This document shows, one piece after another, positions 1-11,093 of a DNA stretch of 64,000 nt. Under the pieces are notes generated by a model. The model saw only the letters and a program-made list of their open reading frames with translations, was not told the DNA's origin and searched no databases. Position 1 is the stretch's first letter. Each line of letters begins with the position of its first letter. Origin of the DNA: Prado023 sp963736425 (GTDB taxonomy: Bacteria > Actinomycetota > Actinomycetes > S36-B12 > CAIYMF01); NCBI GenBank assembly GCA_963736425.1, contig CAVTOX010000005.1, positions 94,372 through 158,371 of the forward strand, read 5' to 3'. Position numbers and translations under genes: made by a program.

Positions 1-2199
1 ATGGAGGACGTCTACCTGTTCCACGGCGTGGCCCACGACAACCCCAAGGATCACCGCCTGTTCGCGCTGGCCGAGGTCCGCGACATGACTGTCGTCCCCG
101 ACTCCCGCGGCGGCGCGCCCGGCTACCCCACCCTGGAGCGCATGGGCCTGCAGGCGATCATCGCGATGCGCCGGGCGCGGGCCACCTTCCCGGAGCGGGG
201 CCGCCCCCAGGCCAACCGGATCACCCTGTTCGTGCGCCCGCCCTGGACCGTGCCCAAGGAGCACTGGCCCGACCTCGCCGAGATGATGATCCCGCTGGCA
301 GGAGGCGCCGGGCTGGAGCTCGTGGTCCTGCGCACCTCGATGCCGCAGCCCGACGGGACCCTCACGCCCACGGTCTTCAACGTGGACGGGATCATCACCC
401 GGGCCATCACTGTCACCGAGGAGCCCGTCCGCGACGACATCGTCCGCCCGCTCACGCGCTACCGACAGAAGGTGCTCACGGCACAGCGGTTCGGCGTCCC
501 CTACCCGTTCGAGATCCTGCGGATGTTCGCCCCGCAGCCGGGGACTGTCGGGAAGTTCCTGCCCGCGCACTTCGTCGAGCACGACCTCGACGAGTCCGGC
601 GAGGCCCTGGTCCCGGTCATGCGCGAACCCGGCCTGAACAGCTCCAACCTGGTCGTCGGGCTGCTCACGACGTACACGGAGGCCTATCCCGAGGGCATGA
701 CCCGCGTGATCATGCTGTCCGACCCCACCCGCGGCCTGGGCAACCTCGCCGAGCCGGAGTGCCGGATCGTCAACGCAGCCCTGGCCCTGGCTGCCGACAT
801 GGGCGTGCCCGTGGAGTGGTTCGCGGTCTCCTCCGGTGCGTTGATCTCGATGGAGTCCGGCACCGAGAACATGGACTGGATCGCGCTCACATTGCGCAGG
901 ATCATCGAGTTCACCCAGGGCGGCGGCGAGATCAACATCGTCGTGACCGGCATCAACGTCGGCGGCCAGCCGTACTGGAACGCCGAGGCCACGATGCTGA
1001 TGCACACCCGCGGCATCCTGATCATGACCCCGGGCAGCTCCATGGTGCTCACCGGCAAGCAGGCGCTGGACTTCTCCGGTGGCGTCTCGGCCGACGACAA
1101 CTTCGGCATCGGCGGCTACGAGCGGGTGATGGGCCCAAACGGCCAGGCGCAGTACTGGGCGCCGTCGTTGGCCGACGCCTGCGAGCTGCTTCTGCACCAT
1201 TACGAGCACACCTACGTGAAGCCCGGCGAGCGGTTCCCCCGGCGGATCCAGAGCGCTGATCCGCCGAACCGCGACGTCCGGCCGTTCCCGCACGCTGCGG
1301 TTCCCGACTGCGACTTCACTGTCGTGGGCGATGTCTTCTCCTCCGAGATGAACCCGGAGCGCAAGAAGCCCTTCGACGTGCGCTCGGTGATGCGGTCGGT
1401 GACCGACCAGGACAGCGAGCCGCTGGAGCGCTGGGAGCGCTGGCGCGGTGGTGAGAACTCCGTGGTCTGGGATGCACGCGTCGGCGGGATCAGCGTCTGC
1501 ATGCTCGGCCTGGAGTCCCGGCCGATCCCGCGGCGCGGCTTCGTCCCGGCCGATGGGCCGCCGTCCTGGACGTCGGGCACGCTGTTCCCGCAGGCCTCGC
1601 GCAAGACGGCTCGGGCGGTGACGGCCGCGAGCGGCAACCGCCCGCTGGTCGTGCTGGCCAACCTGTCCGGATTCGACGGCTCACCGGAGTCCATGCGGCA
1701 CTGGCAGCTGGAGTACGGCGCTGAGATCGGACGTGCGGTCACCAACTTCAAGGGCCCGATCGTGTTCGTCGTGATCTCGCGGTACCACGGTGGCGCGTTC
1801 GTGGTGTTCTCCAAGGCGCTGAACCCCCAGATGGAGGTCGTGGCGGTCGAGGGTTCCTATGCGTCGGTGATCGGCGGCGCCCCGGCGGCGGCCACGGTCT
1901 TCGCCCGCGAGGTTCGCGGACGGGTGGACGCTGATCCCCGCGTGGTCGCGGCCAAGAAGCTGCTGGCCGGGACCACGGGAGCCGAGGCGACCGAGCGGCG
2001 CGCACGGCTGGCGGAGATCACCGAGCAGGTGCGCTCCGAGAAGCTGGGTGAGGCAGCCGGCGAGTTCGACGCGGTGCACACCATCGACCGGGCCCTGGAG
2101 ATGGGATCGGTCGACCGGATCATCTCCGCGGCGGACCTGCGCCCCTACGTCATCGACGCCCTCGAGCGCGGCATGGCCAAGGAGGAGCCCGGCGAGTAG
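1..2199 (+). CDS. Fused acyl-CoA carboxylase, carboxyltransferase region (5' truncated)
   Basis: The window opens inside a long reading frame; the ATG at base 1 is probably an internal methionine. The visible 732 residues hold a short linker, then a CT-beta-like half (about residues 200-410) and a CT-alpha-like half (about 500-650). Recognisable pieces are SDPTRGLGNLAEPEC, GGQPYWNAEATMLM and TPGSSMVLTGKQALDFSGGV in the first half and NLSGFDG, ISRYHGGAFVVFSKALNP and GAPAAATVFAREVRGR in the second. This matches the giant actinobacterial acetyl/propionyl-CoA carboxylases of about 1,800 residues that carry biotin carboxylase, biotin carrier and carboxyltransferase on one chain. The enzyme moves CO2 from carboxybiotin to an acyl-CoA in the cytoplasm, making malonyl- or methylmalonyl-CoA. 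Substrate choice cannot be read here. The 3' end is intact and the next gene converges on it. Confidence 0.85.
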   Translation: MEDVYLFHGVAHDNPKDHRLFALAEVRDMTVVPDSRGGAPGYPTLERMGLQAIIAMRRARATFPERGRPQANRITLFVRPPWTVPKEHWPDLAEMMIPLAGGAGLELVVLRTSMPQPDGTLTPTVFNVDGIITRAITVTEEPVRDDIVRPLTRYRQKVLTAQRFGVPYPFEILRMFAPQPGTVGKFLPAHFVEHDLDESGEALVPVMREPGLNSSNLVVGLLTTYTEAYPEGMTRVIMLSDPTRGLGNLAEPECRIVNAALALAADMGVPVEWFAVSSGALISMESGTENMDWIALTLRRIIEFTQGGGEINIVVTGINVGGQPYWNAEATMLMHTRGILIMTPGSSMVLTGKQALDFSGGVSADDNFGIGGYERVMGPNGQAQYWAPSLADACELLLHHYEHTYVKPGERFPRRIQSADPPNRDVRPFPHAAVPDCDFTVVGDVFSSEMNPERKKPFDVRSVMRSVTDQDSEPLERWERWRGGENSVVWDARVGGISVCMLGLESRPIPRRGFVPADGPPSWTSGTLFPQASRKTARAVTAASGNRPLVVLANLSGFDGSPESMRHWQLEYGAEIGRAVTNFKGPIVFVVISRYHGGAFVVFSKALNPQMEVVAVEGSYASVIGGAPAAATVFAREVRGRVDADPRVVAAKKLLAGTTGAEATERRARLAEITEQVRSEKLGEAAGEFDAVHTIDRALEMGSVDRIISAADLRPYVIDALERGMAKEEPGE

Positions 2200-2300
2200 T
2201 CCCCCCGACACCTCGCCGTCCGGATTTCGGAGCGTTCGCCGTCGCAACGGCGGACGAACTGATGACCGGTCCGCGCGAAAGTGGACGAACCGGAGTGGGC

Positions 2301-3065
2301 TCATTCCACCAGTGGGTGGTTCATCCAGGAGTGGATGGGCTCGGCGTGGGTCAGGTCGGCTGAGCCGGGGAGCTCCGTCGGCGGATCGTCCAGCCCGCTG
2401 GCGGCGACCATGGTGAGCAGGAACACCCCGTCCCGCCGCCACCAGCCCGGGAAGCGGCCGCCCCCGGAGGAGACGGTCAGTCGCTGCCACCCATCGGCAC
2501 GCCCCCCTCCGGTACTGATGCCCGCAGGGTCCTCGAGGACCACCTCCACTGTCCGCGTGTCGGCACGCAATCCGGTGCGCAGCACCTTCAGGGCGCTCTC
2601 CTTGGCCGACCAGATGAGGTTGGCCGCGGCATCGTGCCCGTCGGGACCCGGGGCAGCGGCGACGACGGCCTGCTCGGTCGGGGTCAGGAAGTCGCTGACG
2701 AAGCCGGCGCTGCGCGGCTCGACGATCTCCAGGTCGACCCCGACGGCGCCCAGGTCCGGCCCGACGAGGCAGACCGCCCAGCCCGCGCGGTCGGTCAACG
2801 AGATGTCCAGGCCGAGAGTGCGGCCGTCGACCTCGACGTAGGGGGCACCGGTCATCCGGTTGAGGACCCCGATCCGGCCCAGGCTGACCGGGTCGGCGGG
2901 GAGCCCGACCGCCGCCGCCACCGCGCACTTCCCCGCGTACCGGCGCACCAGGTACTCGTTTCGCCGCTTGGTGAAGCGCATCCCCGACGCACGGGCCGCC
3001 TCGGCCGCGGTCAACCACTGCTGCCCGGCCGGCACCTGCTCCTCGCCGCGCGCCAGCCACTGCAT
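2301..3065 (-). CDS. 4'-phosphopantetheinyl transferase superfamily protein (Sfp-type)
   Basis: The 254-residue protein should move phosphopantetheine from CoA onto a serine of a carrier protein. The family signatures are clear: GVDLEIVEPR around residues 108-118 (magnesium-binding Asp and Glu) and WSAKESALKVLRTGLR around 150-165 (the K-E-S-x-x-K motif). The length fits the two-lobed Sfp class rather than the 120-residue AcpS class. The ATG at 3065 leaves 57 bases to the divergent amylase gene. The gene converges on the acyl-CoA carboxylase with a gap of about 100 bases. Its carrier protein could belong to fatty-acid, polyketide or other synthesis; nothing in this window settles which. The C-terminal 30 residues after the core are not recognised. 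Confidence 0.85.
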   Translation of the reverse strand: MQWLARGEEQVPAGQQWLTAAEAARASGMRFTKRRNEYLVRRYAGKCAVAAAVGLPADPVSLGRIGVLNRMTGAPYVEVDGRTLGLDISLTDRAGWAVCLVGPDLGAVGVDLEIVEPRSAGFVSDFLTPTEQAVVAAAPGPDGHDAAANLIWSAKESALKVLRTGLRADTRTVEVVLEDPAGISTGGGRADGWQRLTVSSGGGRFPGWWRRDGVFLLTMVAASGLDDPPTELPGSADLTHAEPIHSWMNHPLVE

Positions 3066-3122
3066 CTGGTCAGGGTAGCGGCCAGACCGCGACTCCTGCG
3101 CCGTCCGGTGCGACGATCAACC

Positions 3123-4585
3123 ATGACCGGGGTGATGCTCCAGGCCTTCCACTGGTACCTGCCCCAGGGCGGGACCCACTGGCGCGAGGTCGAGGCGCGG
3201 GCTGACGAACTGGCCGCGGCGGGGTTCACCGCGGTCTGGCTGCCACCGGCCTACAAGGGTCACGTCGGCGGGTACGACGTGGGCTATGGCGTGTACGACA
3301 TGTACGACCTCGGGGAGTTCGACCAGCGCGGCACGATCCCGACCAAGTACGGCACGCGGGACGAGTACCTCGCCACGATCCGCGGGCTGCAGGCCGCGGG
3401 GATCGCGGTGTACGCCGACATCGTGTGGAACCACCGGCTCGGGGCCGACGGATCCGAGCTGATCCGGGCGACGCCGCACTCCACGCACGACCGCAGCCGA
3501 CCGTCCGGGGCGACCCGGGAGGTGGAGGTGTGGACCCGGTTCGACTTCGCCGGACGCGGCGGGGCGTACGACGACCGCACCCTGGACCACCGGCACTTCG
3601 ACGCCGTCGACTTCGACGAGCTGCGCCCCGACGAGTGGGACACGATCTACCTGTTCGAGGGCAAGACGCTTCGACCAGCATGTGGCCGACGAGTTCGGCA
3701 ACTACGCCTACCTGATGGGCTGCGACGTCGACCAGTCCAACCCCGAGGTCCAGGCGATGACGATCGACTGGGGCACCTGGTACCTGGACACCACCGGGGT
3801 CGACGGGCTGCGCCTCGACGCCGTCAAGCACATCCCTGCCTGGGTCCTGCCGATCTACCTCGACGCCCTGCGCGCGCACTCCGGCCGGGAGATCCCGGTG
3901 GTCGCCGAGTACTGGAGCGCCGACCTCGGGGCTCTCGAGTGGTTCCTGGCCGCCGTGGGCGATCGGATGATGCTCTTCGACGTGCCACTGCACTTCGCGT
4001 TCCACCGTGCAGGGATCGAGGGGAACTCGTTCGACCTGCGCACGATCTTCGACGGCTCGCTGGTGGCCGCGCGTCACGACATGGCCGTGACGTTCGTCGA
4101 CAACCACGACTCGCAGCCGATGCAGGCCCTCGAGTCGCCGGTCGCCGACTGGTTCAAGCCGCTGGCCTACGCGCTGATCCTGCTGCGCCGCGAGGGCTTC
4201 CCCTGCGTGTTCCAGGCCGACTACGACGGCGCTGCCTACACCGAGCAGCGCTGGGGCGAGGAGCCCGTCGACGTGGAGATGACCTCGCACCGGACGTTCC
4301 TCGACCTCTGCCTGGCGCTGCGCCGCGACCTCGGCGACGCCGAGCAGTCCGACGCGTTCGACCACTCGAACGTGATCGGGTGGGTGCGGCGCCGCGATGG
4401 CCTGGCGGTCGTGGTCCTGATGAGCAACGGCGGGGAGGGCGCCCAGCGCTTCGACACCGGGCTCCCGGGAGCCGCCTTCACGGACGTGACCGGGGCCGTC
4501 CCCGAGCACGATCACGACGGACTCCGCGGGATCGGCGGAGTTCCGCTGCCCCGGTCGCGGGGTGTCGATCTGGGTCGCGCGCTGA
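3123..4585 (+). CDS. Cytoplasmic GH13 alpha-amylase, two apparent frameshifts
   Basis: Reconstructed to about 487 residues, this is a GH13 alpha-amylase of the intracellular AmyS type without a signal peptide. All four GH13 regions are present: ADIVWNH, GLRLDAVKH (nucleophile Asp at about 232), VAEYWS (acid Glu at about 262) and FVDNHDS (Asp at about 329). These numbers agree with the catalytic triad known from the Bacillus licheniformis enzyme. Two single-base shifts break the frame. Near 3669 an extra base separates LFEGKT from FDQHVADEFGNY. Near 4505 a shift is needed to reach a normal beta-sandwich end (AGSAEFRCPGRGVSIWVAR, stop at 4583-4585); without it the frame runs on to 4683 with atypical codon use. 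It would cut alpha-1,4-glucans such as glycogen or imported maltodextrin. It sits with fructokinase and GH32 genes. Confidence 0.8.
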
Positions 4586-4679
4586 CTGCGCGGCTGCACG
4601 CGAGCTGCGCGCCGACCGCGCGCATCGGGCCCCGACACGGTTGGATGGGGCCAGGACCAGGAACGGGAGGACATGGACG

Positions 4680-5587
4680 ATGACGGCACTGATCGGAGCG
4701 GTCGAGGCGGGTGGCACCAAGATGGTGTGCGCCGTGGGGACGGGACCCGACGACATCCGTGACGAGGTCAGGTTCCCGACGTCGTCGCCGGATGAGTGCC
4801 TCGGGCAGGTCGTCGACTACTTCCAGGCGTGGCAGGTCGAGCACGGCGAGGAGATCTCGGCGATCGGCTACGGCACGTTCGGGCCCTGCGACCCGCGCCC
4901 GGGCTCGCCCACCTACGGCTGGGTCACCACCACCCCCAAGCCCGGATGGTCCGACACCGACGTCGTGGGCCGCCTGCGCGCCGGGCTGGACGTCCCGATC
5001 GGCTTCGACACCGACGTGAACGGCGCCGCCCTGGGCGAGCACCTGTGGGGCGCGGCCCGGGATGTCGACACGTTCGTCTACCTGACGATCGGCACTGGCA
5101 TCGGCGGCGGGATCATCGTGGACGGGCGCATCCTGCACGGGCTGATCCACCCCGAGGCCGGACACGTGGCCATGCCCCGCGATCCCGGCGTCGATCCCTT
5201 CCCCGGCGTCTGCCCGTACCACGGCGACTGCCTGGAGGGGCTGGCCGCCGGACCAGCCATCGGCGCTCGCTGGAAGGTCCCCGCCGCCGAGCTGGGGCCC
5301 GACCACCCGGCCTGGGACCTCGAGGCCCACTACCTGGCGCTGGCCTGCGCCAACCTCATCTGCACGCTGTCCCCGGAGCGCATCGTGCTCGGCGGTGGGG
5401 TCATGGAGCAGCTGCACCTGTTCCCGAAGATCCGCCGGAGACCCAGGCCCTGCTCAACGGCTACATCCACGCCCCGGAGATCCTCGATCGGATCGACGAG
5501 TTCATCGTCCCGCCGGGGCTGGGCAACAGGGCCGGGGTCTCCGGCTGCATCGCCCTGGGCCAGCAGGCGTTGGCCGCCTCGGCGTGA
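4680..5587 (+). CDS. ROK-family fructokinase, one apparent frameshift
   Basis: The product, about 302 residues, is an ATP-dependent sugar kinase of the ROK family, most like bacterial fructokinases. It shows the N-terminal phosphate loop AVEAGGTKMVCAVG, the Asp-containing sugar site DTDVNGAALGEHLWG, TIGTGIGGGIIVDG, and the zinc site EAGH with CPYHGDCLEGLAAGPA. A missing base near 5441 breaks the frame; the end NGYIHAPEILDRIDEFIVPP continues in the next frame to the stop at 5585-5587. It would phosphorylate fructose released by the GH32 enzyme encoded immediately downstream, whose GTG start overlaps this stop by four bases. The ATG at 4680 gives the family's usual short N-terminus. Confidence 0.82.
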
Positions 5588-7131
5588 GCCCCGCTGAGGT
5601 CGCACCTGCGGGGACCCCGGATCCGGTCACCGATCCCGAGGCGTGCGAGGAGGCCCTGCGGTCGAGCGCGGCAGCGGCCGTCGCTGGACGCCCCCGGTCG
5701 GTGGACGCCGACCCGTGGCGGCAGACGTTCCACATCCAGCCACCGGTGGGCCTGCTCAACGACCCGAACGGGCTGGTCGAGCATGACGGCACCTACCACC
5801 TGTGCTACCAGTGGCACCCGTTCGAAGCCGCTCACGGCCTGAAGTTCTGGGCGCACCTGACCAGCACCGACCTCGTCCACTGGGTCGAGCAGCCGCCGGC
5901 GCTCACACCCAGCAGCGCGTGCGACATGCACGGCTGCTACTCCGGCAGCGGGATCGTGCACGACGGGTGCCGTGCGCTTCGTGTACACGGGCAACGTGTT
6001 CAGCCCGGACGGCGTGCGGCTGCCGCACCAGAACCTGGCGACGCTCGAGCGCGGACGGCCGCGTCGTGAAGCACCCGGCGAACCCCGTCGTCCCCCCGCT
6101 CGACGGCTACACCGGCGACATCCGCGACCCGAAGGTCTGGGCGCAGGACGGCTGGTACTGGATGGTGCTGGGCGCCCAGACCCTCGACGGCTTCGGGACG
6201 GTGCTGCTGCTGCGCTCCGCCGACCTGGTGTCGTGGGAGCTGCTCGGCGAGGTCGCTGGCGGTGCCGCGGACCCCCGGGGGTACATGTGGGAGTGCCCGG
6301 ACCTGCTGCACCTGCGATGGCGACGATGTCCTGGTGGTCTCACCCCTGTCCGACCGCGGGGAGGAGGCCGGCGACCCGCGCTACGTCGACGAGACGGTGT
6401 ACTCCGTCGGCTCGCTCGACCTGACCACGGCTCGATTCACCGGCTCGGGCTTCACGCGGGTGGACGCCGGGCCGGACTTCTACGCCCCGCAGTCGTTCGT
6501 GGACTCCTCGGGGCGGACGATCATGGTCGCCTGGATGGGGATGCCCGACCACGACGGGCAGCCGGAGCTCGCGGTCAAGCATCCGACGGTGGCCAACGGG
6601 TGGGTGCACTGCCTGACCGTGCCGCGGGTGCTGAGCCTGGACGGTGACGCGCTGGTGCAGTGGCCGGTCGCCGAGCTCGAGGCCCTGCGCGGCGAGCCGA
6701 CCCGCGCGGCCGGGGTCGAGATGCGGGCCGACACGTCGTTGGGAGTGGCCGGGTTGGCGGGCACCGCCCTGGACATCGAGCTGTCTGCGACTGCGAGCCC
6801 GGCGGCACGCTCGGCGTGCGCCTGCGCGAGGGGGACTCGGGCGACCCGTGGTGATCACGTTCGACCCGTAGGCGGGCACGGCGACCCTGGATCGCACCCT
6901 GCTGGGCACCGGCGAGGGCGGAGTTCACACCGGCTCGTTCCGCCGCGGCGCAGCGTGTTGACGCGCGGATCCTGCTCGACAGCTCGTCGGTCGAGGTGTT
7001 CGTCGACGGCGGCCGGTTGGCGATGAGCGCCCGGATCTACCCCGACCGCGATTGCCACCCAGATCGCTTTCGACGCGACCGGCGCCCCGGCCACCCTGGA
7101 CCTCACGGTCTACCCATTGGCCCCTGCCTGA
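5584..7131 (+). pseudogene. GH32 sucrose-6-phosphate hydrolase / beta-fructosidase, heavily frameshifted
   Basis: All parts of a GH32 enzyme of about 515 residues are present in order but spread over three frames. Seen are LLNDPNG (nucleophile Asp), GCYSGSG, DIRDPKVW (transition-state Asp), MWECPD (acid Glu), and the C-terminal beta-sandwich including SSSVEVFVDGG and LDLTVYPLAPA. Single-base shifts are needed near 5966, 6047, 6314, 6785, 6845, 6955 and 7053, and there is an in-frame TAG near 6869. Codon use on either side of each shift is normal for the genome. The enzyme would split sucrose or sucrose-6-phosphate and feed the adjacent fructokinase. Eight lesions in one gene is far above the rest of the window, so true decay is likely, although added sequencing error cannot be excluded. 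The tail overlaps the converging minus-strand gene. Confidence 0.75.
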
Positions 7132-8814
7132 GGACCTGGGGCGATCTCGGCGAGGACGTCGAAGCGGATGTGGTTGCGGCTCAGGCGTCGCGCCCCGATC
7201 CGCCGACGGCGGGTGCCCGCGTCGTAGGTGACCTTCTCGAACGAGATGTCCTTGCCGACCTCGACGTGGCGCCAGGGCAGACCGAGGAAGAAGCGGTCGG
7301 GGTAGGGCCCGACGTCGACGACGTCCCCGTCGGGGTTGCTCTCGACCGGGACCCAGCCGTACCCGGGCAGGTACAGGTCCACCCACACGTGGTTGAAGTC
7401 GGGGTACAGCGGCCCCCCGCTCCACGGGTGGTACGGGCTCTTGTAGCGCCCGGCCACGCGGCAGGCCAGGCCGGCGCGACGGTACAGCGCCATGATCGTG
7501 CCCACGTGCTCGCCGCACGAGCCGGTTCCGCGGGCCAGGACGCCGATCGGGGAGTCGGCGTTGCCCATCTCGTACTCGAGCCGGTCGTAGACGTAGCTGC
7601 GCAGGCGGCGCGCCTGCTCCAGCACGTTGGTCTCGTCGCCGAGGGCGATGGCCGTGGCCTCGGCGATCTCGGGGGAGTCCAGGTCGAGGTCCTCGTCGTC
7701 GATGAGGTAGCGCGCGGCCATCTCGGGGCTCAGCGCCGGGCGCGTCAGCGAGGTCGTCAGCGGTGAGCAGGTGCTTGATGCCGAAGACCTCCAGGGTCGC
7801 CCGCCAGCCCAGGATCAGCCGCGTGCCGGCATCGACCCGCGGGATCGTGAAGACGGCGACCGGCTGGCCGTCCTCCTCGACGAGTTCGAAGGGCAGCACC
7901 GATGGGCTCCACCCCACCACTCGCTGGCGCGGGCTCTCGATGGGCAGGCTCATCCGCCACTGGACGTCGTGCAGCGCCTCGACGTCGGCATCCGGCTCGA
8001 GGTCGACGTAGTAGTGCATCTGGACCCGGTGGCCGGTCGACCAGGCCCGCCGGGCCCGCGGGTCGTGGTGCACGCGCAGCTGGTGGATCAGCGCCCGGTC
8101 GCGGTAGCGGACCACCCACGACGGGTCGACGTACGGGTCGTCCTTGAGGTACGGCTCGTTCTCGTAGTAGGCCACGTGCAGGGTGTCCGCGTCGGCACCG
8201 GGCTCGCGCCGCGCAGTGATGGCCGTCGGTCGCTCCAGCGGCGTGACCACCATGAAGCGCGTGGCCAGGGTGTCCGGGTCCAGGCAGTAGACGGTCTGCT
8301 CGAGGTCGTCGCAGAGCCAGAGCGCATCCGCCGTCGCCGCGATCCCCTTGACGCCGATGCCGTGCAGCTCGACCTGAGCGACGACCACGTCCAGGGCCGC
8401 GACCTCCCGGACCTCGAGGGCGTGGCCGCGCACGAGGTGGATCCGGCTGCCGCGGACGGCCACCGCCGACGCCCCCTCGATCGGCAGGACGAGCTCGGGA
8501 TGGGTCAACCGGGGGTCCGTCGGCGCACGACCAGCGTCATCCAACCAGCGGGCGCGATGCAGGCCTTCAGCCGTGGTGAACCACACAACCCCCGCAGCCA
8601 GCGCGAGCCCGCCTGCACCGAGGAACGTGTCCGCCATCCCGTCGTCGACCACGCGCGTGACGTCGGTCTCCGGGTCGACAAGGGCCAGTCGCCCCGTGCG
8701 CGCGTCGAGCACGAGCAGGTCCGCACCCGCCCATGCCAGCCCACGGATCTCGCGACCGGCAAGGGGCCGGATGTAGCGGTCGGGGACCTCGATCGCAGCG
8801 GGGGCGGTGGACAT
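7110..8814 (-). CDS. Beta-propeller-like domain fused to a transglutaminase-like domain, one frameshift
   Basis: Read from the ATG at 8814, the protein (about 567 residues) starts with some 250 residues of repeating sheet-like segments of the kind seen in propellers (for example GLAWAGADLLVLDARTG, IAATADALWLCDDLEQTVY). A middle domain of about 110 residues follows, then a transglutaminase-like core after residue 370. That core has the catalytic Cys in GTGSCGEH, the His in NHVWVDLYLPGYGWVPVE and a following SNPDGD. A one-base shift near 7750 separates the two halves (LTADDLA, then LTRPALSPEMAARYL). No signal peptide is seen, so it may act in the cytoplasm as a peptidase or amide-transfer enzyme; the target is unknown. 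It lies downstream of the SulP gene on the same strand, about 125 bases away. Confidence 0.65.
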
Positions 8815-8939
8815 GGCGGACAGCACGAGCGGGACTCCTGAGGAGGTGCGGATGGGAGTGCGGGCCCCCGCCCCGCGCACAGGACTCCATCGAAGCACGA
8901 CCGGTGACGTGCCGACCCAATCGGTGCGCAGCCCTCGCG

Positions 8940-11001
8940 TCAGGCCTTGTGCACCTTGCCGTCCTTGTGCGCCTTCCCGTTCTTCTTGTGGGGCTCCGAG
9001 CGGCCCCACGTCCGGCTCATCGTCGCCCTCGGTGCCGGGGTCCAGACCCCGCGCCGCAGCCAGTACCTCGAGGGTGGTCGGGGCGTCGTCGGCGATCGTG
9101 TCGGAATCCGACGTCTCGACGACCACGCCCTCGTCGTCATCGCCGTCACCGCCGTCTGCTGTTGCCGCCTCGGCGTACTGCCGGCCGGTGGTGAAGTACG
9201 TGGGCACGATCCGCGGCTCGTGCTCCTCGGCCGCGCTGTCGTACCCGCCGGAGGCGTCGACCACGCCCTCCTTGAGCCCGTAGTGGATCCGGGCCTCACG
9301 CACCCCCTGGCTGATCGTGTGCCACATGTGGTCCTCGCCGATCTTGGCCACGAAGCCCGCCCGGCGCAGGATGACGCGAACCGGGTACATGACCCGCACG
9401 AGGTACAGGTCCACGGACCGCACCCGCAGGGCGGCCAGAAGGGCCTCGAGCATGTCGACCGTGGTGGTGTCGAGCTGGTTCGTGCCCTCGATGTCGAGGA
9501 CGACCGCCACGATCTCGACGTCCACGAACTCCCGGGCCCCGTCGACCCGGGCGAGGATCGCATCCTTGATCGAGGACGAGTTGACCCAGAACAGCGGCAC
9601 GTCCACGCGCAGGACGAGGATGCCCTTCACCGGGTGACGCTCGGGGTGGTTGCGCATGCCGCCCCACCCGGCCTTCTCCCCGGGAATCCGACCCATCACC
9701 TCGACGTCCACCCGGCTGGAGCGGTAGACCAGCCCGAACACCGACAGCGCGATGGCCAGAAGCAGGCCCTGGAGCGGGCCGAACGCGAGGACGCCGATGG
9801 TTGCGACCGTGGCCGCGACGATGTCGTTGCGGCGCAGGAAGGCATACCGGCGCATCGAGGCGAAGTCCAGCAGCCCCCATACGGCGTGGATCACGATCGC
9901 CGACAGGGTCGCCTTGGGCAGGGCGGACAGCAGCGGAGCCAGGAAGAGGATCGTGGCCAGCGCAAGGAAGGCGGTGGTCAGCCCGGAGACCTGCGAGCGC
10001 CCACCTGCCCTGTCCACGGTTGCGGTCTTGGACAGGCTCCCGGCCACGCCGAAGCCGCCGAAGATCCCGGAGCTGATGTTGCCGACACCGACCGCGAACA
10101 GCTCCTGGCTCGCGTCGACCCGGGCGTCCTCCGTGGCGTACAGGCGGGCTGCGCTCAGGCCCTCCGCCAGCCCGACGAAGGCGACGGCAGCCCCCGCCAG
10201 GATCACCTGGCTCCAGTCGGCCAACGGGATCCCGGGCAGTGACGGCGTCGGCAGGCCCTGGGGCACCTCGCCCACCACCCGGACACCGTCGGCGGCGAGG
10301 TCGAGGATGTTGGAGGCGATCAGGCCGACCATCAGCGTGACCAACGCCCAGGGCACCTTGGGGGCCAACTTGGTGCCCCCGAACATCAGGGCCAAGGAGA
10401 CCACGCCGACCACGAGGGTCTGCGGGTGGATGTCGTCCAGGCCGGTGGCCAGGTTCGTGATGCGCGCCATGACGTCGGAGGTGGCCGGCCCCGGGATGCC
10501 CAGGATGTTGGGCAGCTCACCGATGACCACAAGGATCGTCAGCCCGAGGACGAATCCGGTGACGATCGGCTTGGACAGGAACTCTGCCACCCAGCCGATG
10601 TGCAGCACGCTGGCCAGCATCAGGATGAGGCCGGCCGTGATCGCCATGCCCGCCGCGAGGGCGACCGCCTCCGCCTGGCTCTCCGGCTTGAACCCCGCGA
10701 CAAGGGTCCCGGTGAGCAGGGCAACGGTCGACACGGGTCCGACGATCAGCTTCCGCGAGGTTCCCAGGATCGCGTAGGCGATGAGGACCGTCGGTAGCGA
10801 GTACAGGCCGACCTGCACCGGTAGCCCGGCGATTGTCGCGTAACCCAGGGACTGCGGGATCGCCAGCGCCGCGACGACCGACCCGGCGATCAGGTCACCC
10901 TTGAGCCACCGGCGCTGGTACGTGGGCAGCCACCTGCGCACGGGCAGCCACTCACGGGGCCGCTCGCCGAGGTGCGCGGGTTTCTGCACGCGGGGAGCCA
11001 T
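8940..11001 (-). CDS. SulP-family anion transporter with C-terminal STAS domain, frameshift near the end
   Basis: The protein (about 687 residues) has ten or more membrane segments beginning with the SulP hallmark GDLIAGSVVAALAIPQSLGYA and a STAS domain after residue 430 (DIEGTNQLDTTTVDMLEAL). This family moves sulfate, bicarbonate or dicarboxylates across the cytoplasmic membrane; the substrate cannot be read. An acidic, low-complexity tail follows the STAS domain. Near 9004, in a G/C run, a one-base shift is proposed: the frame with genome-typical codons ends in a lysine-rich tail (HKKNGKAHKDGKVHKA) at 8940. The uncorrected frame has poor codon use and would read straight into the next gene. 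The ATG at 11001 starts 93 bases after the NDH-2 stop. Confidence 0.85.
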
Positions 11002-11093
11002 GACTCTCGAAGGCTAGCCCCGATGGGGGGTCCGATGTCCGACGACACGTCACCGTTGATTCAGGGACCGGCCATGTCCCGTTCATTCCCCGT

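Noticed and set aside
2634..5597. A single long plus-strand frame running through the 4'-PPTase region, the amylase and the kinase
   Set aside because: It is a read-through of the antisense of the minus-strand PPTase plus the frames of separate genes; codon use outside the real parts is poor, and each gene has its own start and stop.
6925..11001. A 1,358-codon minus-strand frame that would fuse SulP to the propeller/transglutaminase protein
   Set aside because: The junction region has poor codon use. A one-base shift near 9004 gives a natural SulP end, and the transglutaminase gene has its own ATG at 8814.
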